A DNA stretch of 64,000 nt, taken from assembly GCA_946623755.1 (NCBI GenBank), contig CAMORK010000002.1, forward strand, positions 49,748 through 113,747. Reading direction: 5' to 3'. Shown one piece after another: positions 59,967-64,000 of this stretch. Made by a program: the position numbers and the translations under genes. The notes beneath the pieces are model-generated. The model searched no databases. It saw only the letters and a program-made list of their open reading frames with translations, and was not told the origin of the DNA. The stretch's first letter is position 1. Each line of letters opens with the position of its first letter. The DNA is from an uncultured Butyrivibrio sp. (lineage in GTDB: Bacteria > Bacillota > Clostridia > Lachnospirales > Lachnospiraceae).

Positions 59967-60914
59967 TCACTGCTGTGGGTTAGAAAAATCTATTACGGGA
60001 TTCTCAGGCTCTGTAGTCTTTTCAACGGATATAGCCTGAAGAACAGGGCCCTCGCCCTTATACTCGGGAACAAACTGTTTAACAACCTTGGCTGTTACAG
60101 TAACCCAGTCTTTCTCATTAAGCTCATCAGTTTTATCATACTCACAGGCAAAGCCCAAAAACTGCATATCCTGTGCGCAGCATGTCATTGCCATTCTACC
60201 CGGAACAAATCTGTTATCCGGGAACTCTTCAGGCTTAAGTACAAGACCTTTGAACCTTACGTTCTTACCCTCATATCTCTCAACGTGATCAAGAGCATCA
60301 AGGTAGAACATGCCATATCCGTAATTGTTAAGCTCTATAGGATCCTGGTTGAGGTCGAAAGGAAGATCCTCATCAAGAGTCACATCAACTTCGCCGTCTT
60401 TATCCTCAAAAATGATATCAGCCTTCTGATTGATGGCCTTTACATTTCTCTTGTATGAAGGAAGCTTATCCGCAAGTCCATCACACCTGTTGAACAGGAT
60501 AAGGTCTGAATTTCTTATCTGTTCAGCCAAAAGAGATTTCATATTGCTAAAATAGAGTTCAAAGCTTGAGCAGTCAATAACTGTTATCTGCTGTTCAAGA
60601 TTCCACATTACAGGGAGCTTCATCTCCCTGAAGTTCCACATTCCGTTGTACTCGATAAGAATACGCTCGGGGTTATGCTTGGCATCAAGTGCAATGAGCT
60701 GATTGGGATTAAAATCCTCTTCCTCTTCAATGTACTCAATTACAGTATTTGTGCTCTTTAAAAGCTTCTCATCATAATCATTCTCGCCCTCTTCGCAGAC
60801 AATAAGAAGAGTCTTGCCCTTTGTCCTGAAGTACGGCTGAGCTATTGTGTAGCGGAAAAAGTCAGTCTTCCCCGCATCCAAAAATCCATTAATAATATAT
60901 ACAGGTTTCATCAT
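59967..60914 (-). CDS. G3E (CobW-like) GTPase fused to YcgQ/TIGR03943-like C-terminal domain
   Basis: 315 residues with an unusual combination. The first ~190 residues are a CobW/COG0523-like GTPase with Walker A GFLDAGKTD and ILIEYNGMW where ILIEPSG is usual; the CxCC metal motif is lacking and G4 reads NRCD. Residues ~200-310 match the C-terminal domain of YcgQ (TIGR03943/DUF1980): YEGKNVRFKGLV, FVPGRMAMTCCAQD, LGFACEYD, WVTVTAKVV. YcgQ belongs to zinc-responsive two-protein systems in Bacillus. The protein may deliver or sense a metal, zinc being the first guess. It lies 40 bp after the His-rich COG0523 gene. Confidence 0.85.
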   Translation of the reverse strand: MMKPVYIINGFLDAGKTDFFRYTIAQPYFRTKGKTLLIVCEEGENDYDEKLLKSTNTVIEYIEEEEDFNPNQLIALDAKHNPERILIEYNGMWNFREMKLPVMWNLEQQITVIDCSSFELYFSNMKSLLAEQIRNSDLILFNRCDGLADKLPSYKRNVKAINQKADIIFEDKDGEVDVTLDEDLPFDLNQDPIELNNYGYGMFYLDALDHVERYEGKNVRFKGLVLKPEEFPDNRFVPGRMAMTCCAQDMQFLGFACEYDKTDELNEKDWVTVTAKVVKQFVPEYKGEGPVLQAISVEKTTEPENPVIDFSNPQQ

Positions 60915-60954
60915 CTCGCACCTCGATAATTCTGCAAATTATTGGTAAAAGACC

Positions 60955-62202
60955 TTATGCAAGTCTTCTAAAGAGTTTCTGAAGATTATCTTCGTTGAGC
61001 TCTGAGCCGATTACGCAGAACTTACCTGTAACGTCAGCTGCTCCTGTTCTTACATCAGACTCCCCCGGAACATAGTCAAACTCGATCCATGATCCGTCTG
61101 TTGATGGAACTACTCCCTTGGTACGAAGAACGATACCATAGGTCTCCTCGTCCTCAAGCTTTGAGAGCATTCCTTCGATCTCTTCCTTAGTGTACTTAAG
61201 GGGAGTCTCCATACCCCAGCTCATGAAGATATCATCGGCGTCATGATGATGGTGTTCATGCTCGTGGTCATGCTCATCGTGGTCATGGTGATGCTCATGA
61301 TCGTGTTCATCATGGTCATGGTGATGGTGTTCATGTTCATCATGATCATGGTGGTGCTCATGATCGTGATCATCATGGTCGTGGTGATGGTGTTCATGCT
61401 CATGTTCATCGTGATCATGCTCATCGTGATCGTGGTGATGATGGCACTCACACTCCTCATCATCGCATTCACCGTCGGGATGTGCGCTGTAGATTACAGA
61501 GCCGTCCTCAGCTATAGTCTTATGGCTGCCATGGTCATGATGATGATGGTGATGATGATGCTCCTGCTCCATAACAAGCTTAAGGAGCTCAGCTTCAAGA
61601 TCATTATTACCCTCGAAAGTATCAAGTATCTCTTTTCCTGTGATATCAGCAAGTGGTGTTGTAATAATAGTTGCTTTCTTGTTGTGCTCACGAATAAGCT
61701 CTACAGCAGTCTCAATCTTGGCCTGATCAGCCTTGTCAGTTCTTGTAAGAATGATTGTTCCCGCATTCTCAATCTGATTAATGAAAAACTCACCGAAATT
61801 CTTAATATAAACTTTGGCCTTAGTTGCATCAACAACCGTAACAGCACTGTTAAGCTCCATATCCTCATTGGCATCGGCAATATTCTGGATAGCTCTCATA
61901 ACGTCTGAAAGCTTACCTACACCTGAAGGCTCAATGAGGATTCTCTCTGGTGCATACTGATCCATTACCTGCTTAAGGGATGTCTCAAAATCACCCACAA
62001 GGCTGCAGCAGATACAACCTGAATTCATCTCGGTAATCTCGATTCCGGACTCCTTAAGAAAACCTCCGTCAATACCGATCTCACCAAATTCATTCTCTAT
62101 AAGTACTACCTTAGTTCCGGCAAGAGCTTCTTTCAAAAGCTTCTTTATAAGAGTAGTTTTTCCGGCTCCCAAAAAGCCTGAAATAATATCTATTTTTGTC
62201 AT
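60955..62202 (-). CDS. COG0523 metallochaperone GTPase with long His-rich insert
   Basis: 415-residue G3E GTPase. Walker A SGFLGAGKTT (8-17), the metal motif SGCICC (Cys63, 65, 66), ILIEPSGVGKLSD, and G4 TRTDKAD. Between the GTPase and the C-terminal COG0523 domain (from ~325) lies a stretch, about 215-321, with roughly 50 histidines alternating with Asp/Glu, plus a CDDEECEC cluster near 246-253. It should store or buffer a transition metal such as Zn, Ni or Co. The DNA of the insert is itself a tandem repeat. The frame opens further upstream; ATG 62202 with GGAG 5 bp before it is used. Confidence 0.94.
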   Translation of the reverse strand: MTKIDIISGFLGAGKTTLIKKLLKEALAGTKVVLIENEFGEIGIDGGFLKESGIEITEMNSGCICCSLVGDFETSLKQVMDQYAPERILIEPSGVGKLSDVMRAIQNIADANEDMELNSAVTVVDATKAKVYIKNFGEFFINQIENAGTIILTRTDKADQAKIETAVELIREHNKKATIITTPLADITGKEILDTFEGNNDLEAELLKLVMEQEHHHHHHHHDHGSHKTIAEDGSVIYSAHPDGECDDEECECHHHHDHDEHDHDEHEHEHHHHDHDDHDHEHHHDHDEHEHHHHDHDEHDHEHHHDHDEHDHEHEHHHHDADDIFMSWGMETPLKYTKEEIEGMLSKLEDEETYGIVLRTKGVVPSTDGSWIEFDYVPGESDVRTGAADVTGKFCVIGSELNEDNLQKLFRRLA

Positions 62203-62250
62203 ATTTTCTCCAATCTGCACATATTGTGCTATAACCACTACAACACATTT

Positions 62251-62279
62251 ATTCTATGCAGATGGATTCTGAATGTCAA
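62251..62279 (-). promoter_or_regulatory. Promoter of the COG0523 operon
   Basis: TTGACA (62274-62279) and TAGAAT (62251-62256) on the minus strand, 17-bp spacer, about 49 bp before the ATG. No Zur-box-like palindrome was recognised nearby. Confidence 0.7.
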
Positions 62280-62298
62280 GAAAGCCTCATACATCAGA

Positions 62299-64000
62299 TC
62301 AGTATGTCACATGCGCACCGACTATCTGATTTGCAACCTTTCCGCATCCCCTCGCATACTGAATTTCAACCACATTGGCTGCTTCTTCTTCAGTTGGTTC
62401 AAATGTCCACTTGTCCACAGTATCTGTTCCGCATTGATGACCTGTCGGTATCTCCCAACCGGGGTAGTCTCTATATACCGGCTTCCATGAATCACAGTGT
62501 CTGCATCCCCAGTATTCATAAGGTTCTCCTTTGTCGTCATGTGAAATCAGCATCTCATAGTCTCTGAACACAGGAGCCGTAAAGCTGACATGATAGTACG
62601 GTCTTGTAAAACAACCATTCTGCTCCGGAGACAGATACTCATCCCCATACGAGTCTCCATGCATATCTCCGTCATCTCCTATGCCATCCTGACCGTTTGT
62701 ATGATGATGATACGTATAACTGACATTACCTGTCAGTTCTTCAACCTTTATTTCAGTCTTAATGCTCATGATTGCGTTATATATTTCCTCAAAAGTAGCA
62801 TCACTGGCAACTTGAATGTTTTTTGTCGCTAATGCAGAAGCCACCAACTGTTTTCCATTAGCGACAGATGTAAAAGAATCTTTTACCGACTGATGATACT
62901 CTGAAAGGAGCTGCTTGAGTTCCTGAGTATTGCTGTTCTGCCCCTGGACAATGCTGGAATACTGATTCGCAATATTTGTGTTCAAGCTGTTGAATCCGTT
63001 ATCCATACTTGAATTCAAGGAAGTAATATTCTTGCCAAGTTTTTCATTCATTGAATTGATATTGTTTCCAAGATTCTGATTCATGGAATTTATGTCTTTT
63101 CCAAGTTTTTCGTTCATGGAATTTATACCTTTTCCAAGGTTTTCATTCATGGAATTCATACCTTTTCCGAGATTCTCATTCATTGAGCTTATGTTATTTC
63201 CAAGGCTCTTTTGCATACTGTTAATATCACTGCCCAGACTCTCTTTCATGGAGCTGATATTATTCCCGAGATTCTCATTCATAGAGTTAATGCCATTTCC
63301 GAGATTCTCGTTCATTGAGTTAATATCTTTTCCAAGATTCTCATTCATTGAGTTAATGCCATTTCCGAGATTCTCGTTCATTGAGTTAATATCTTTTCCA
63401 AGATTCTCATTCATTGAATTAATACCATTTCCGAGATTCTCATTCATTGAACTGATGTCTTTTCCAAGATTCTCGTTCATAGAACTGATATTATTGCCAA
63501 GACTCTCATGCATATTATTGATATTGCTGCCAAGACTCTCATGCATATTATTGATATTGCTGCCGAGGCTCTCATTCATTGTGCTGATATTATTTCCAAG
63601 ATTCTCATTCATGGAATTGATATCTTTTCCAAGATTCTCGTTCATAGAATTAATATCTTTTCCAAGATTCTCGTTCATAGAGTTAATATCTTTTCCGAGA
63701 TTCTCATTCATGGCACTGATATTATTTCCAAGATTCTCATTCATGCTGTTAATGCCATTTCCAAGATTCTCGTTCATGCTGTTAATGTCATTTCCAAGGC
63801 TCTCGTTCATTGTGCTGATGTTATTACCAAGGTTATCATTCATATTACTGATATCTTTTCCAAGGTTATTGTTCATATCGCTGATATTTTTTCCAAGATT
63901 ATCATTCATATTGCTGATATTTTTTCCAAGATTATCATTCATATTGCTGATATTTTTTCCAAGATTATCATTCATATTGCTGATATCTTTTCCGAGTTTC
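62299..64000 (-). CDS. Hendecad-repeat surface or tail-fibre-like protein (5' end outside window)
   Basis: The frame is open to the right edge, so the N-terminus is missing. From 64000 to about 62950 it consists of ~31 visible 11-residue units of the type MNENLGKDINS, hydrophobic at positions 1, 5 and 9, which predicts a long hendecad coiled coil. After it comes TQELKQLLSEYHQSVKDSF and then GKQLVASALATKNIQVASDATFEEIYNAI in two blocks, a pattern seen in phage tail and baseplate-associated proteins. The final ~140 residues are rich in His, Cys, Tyr and Gly (TYHHHTNGQDG, YWGCRHCDSW, RGCGKVANQIVGAHV). Function unknown; a surface fibre, adhesin or tail-like protein is likely. No other phage genes are visible. 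The stop is 20 bp from the COG0523 promoter -35. Confidence 0.85.
   Translation of the reverse strand, partial: KLGKDISNMNDNLGKNISNMNDNLGKNISNMNDNLGKNISDMNNNLGKDISNMNDNLGNNISTMNESLGNDINSMNENLGNGINSMNENLGNNISAMNENLGKDINSMNENLGKDINSMNENLGKDINSMNENLGNNISTMNESLGSNINNMHESLGSNINNMHESLGNNISSMNENLGKDISSMNENLGNGINSMNENLGKDINSMNENLGNGINSMNENLGKDINSMNENLGNGINSMNENLGNNISSMKESLGSDINSMQKSLGNNISSMNENLGKGMNSMNENLGKGINSMNEKLGKDINSMNQNLGNNINSMNEKLGKNITSLNSSMDNGFNSLNTNIANQYSSIVQGQNSNTQELKQLLSEYHQSVKDSFTSVANGKQLVASALATKNIQVASDATFEEIYNAIMSIKTEIKVEELTGNVSYTYHHHTNGQDGIGDDGDMHGDSYGDEYLSPEQNGCFTRPYYHVSFTAPVFRDYEMLISHDDKGEPYEYWGCRHCDSWKPVYRDYPGWEIPTGHQCGTDTVDKWTFEPTEEEAANVVEIQYARGCGKVANQIVGAHVTY
62950..64000 (-). repeat. 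33-bp in-frame tandem repeats
   Basis: About 31 consecutive 33-bp units encode the 11-residue repeat; they continue past the window. Central units (for example 63280-63440) are nearly identical in DNA and alternate between two versions (GKDINS and GNGINS), suggesting recent duplication of two-unit blocks. Units nearer the C-terminal end are divergent. Confidence 0.93.

Noticed and set aside
61221-61570. Met/Thr-rich or Val/Met-rich frames in the His-codon tract
   Set aside because: They are alternate frames of the CAT/GAT repeat inside the COG0523 gene.
62950-64000. Regular 33-bp repeats that could suggest a CRISPR array
   Set aside because: The repeats are contiguous, in frame and coding with no spacers; they encode an 11-residue protein repeat.
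62299-64000. Prophage remnant
   Set aside because: Only the tail-like C-terminal pattern supports it; no capsid, terminase, integrase, lysis gene or att site is visible in the window.

Overview
The window looks like chromosome of an anaerobic Firmicute of the Lachnospiraceae, most likely Butyrivibrio or a close relative. The reasons are the gene content (SCIFF peptide plus its radical-SAM maturase, a monomeric [FeFe] hydrogenase, a meso-DAP type MurE, fused SecDF, PrkC/Stp, cytoplasmic GH3 and GH35 glycosidases, c-di-GMP proteins), the moderately low G+C, strong GGAGG ribosome sites and frequent TTG/GTG starts. The genus is inference. Almost every gene lies on the minus strand; only a LacI-type regulator (19742-20806) and rpsT (58636-58899) are on the plus strand.

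Reading the minus strand from high to low coordinates: (a) 62299-64000, the 3' part of a surface or tail-fibre-like protein made of 11-residue tandem repeats. (b) 58953-62202, an apparent three-gene metal-handling operon: a His-rich COG0523 GTPase, a second G3E GTPase fused to a YcgQ-like C-terminal domain, and a PF06541 membrane protein. (c) rpsT diverging from lepA-hemW, then a YfbR-like HD nucleotidase. (d) A degenerate HD-GYP protein with an orphan pilT, then comM-dprA. (e) 42377-49423, a carbohydrate locus: MalEFG-like ABC importer without its ATPase, LacI regulator, GH35 beta-galactosidase. (f) Two membrane EAL-domain proteins, one degenerate and one intact, translationally coupled. (g) hisS, a CBS-domain CNNM/CorC-type protein, the SCIFF precursor and its maturase, secDF, recJ, murE.

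(h) 9446-27754 is the well-known Firmicute housekeeping string priA-def-fmt-(zinc peptidase)-rsmB-rlmN-stp-prkC-rsgA. Here it is interrupted three times: by a large secreted protein between def and fmt, by a GH32-type lipoprotein with a divergent LacI regulator between the peptidase gene and rsmB, and by a LytS-like SpoIIE phosphatase between rsmB and rlmN. (i) A histidine phosphatase and a GH3 beta-glucosidase follow, then larB. (j) An SsuABC/TauABC-type importer is followed by a group B-like [FeFe] hydrogenase whose stop codon is 17 bp from the start of a membrane hybrid-topology histidine kinase, which runs off the left edge.

Mobile elements, tRNAs, rRNAs and CRISPR arrays were not seen. 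Non-coding structure worth noting: a nested 189-bp inverted-repeat element between murE and priA, an 83-bp hairpin after the GH32 gene, three tandem 12-bp AACGTT operator-like units upstream of malE, and a strong hairpin between the SCIFF precursor and its maturase. Start codons were chosen by Shine-Dalgarno spacing. All functional names come from motif recognition by eye; no database search was run.
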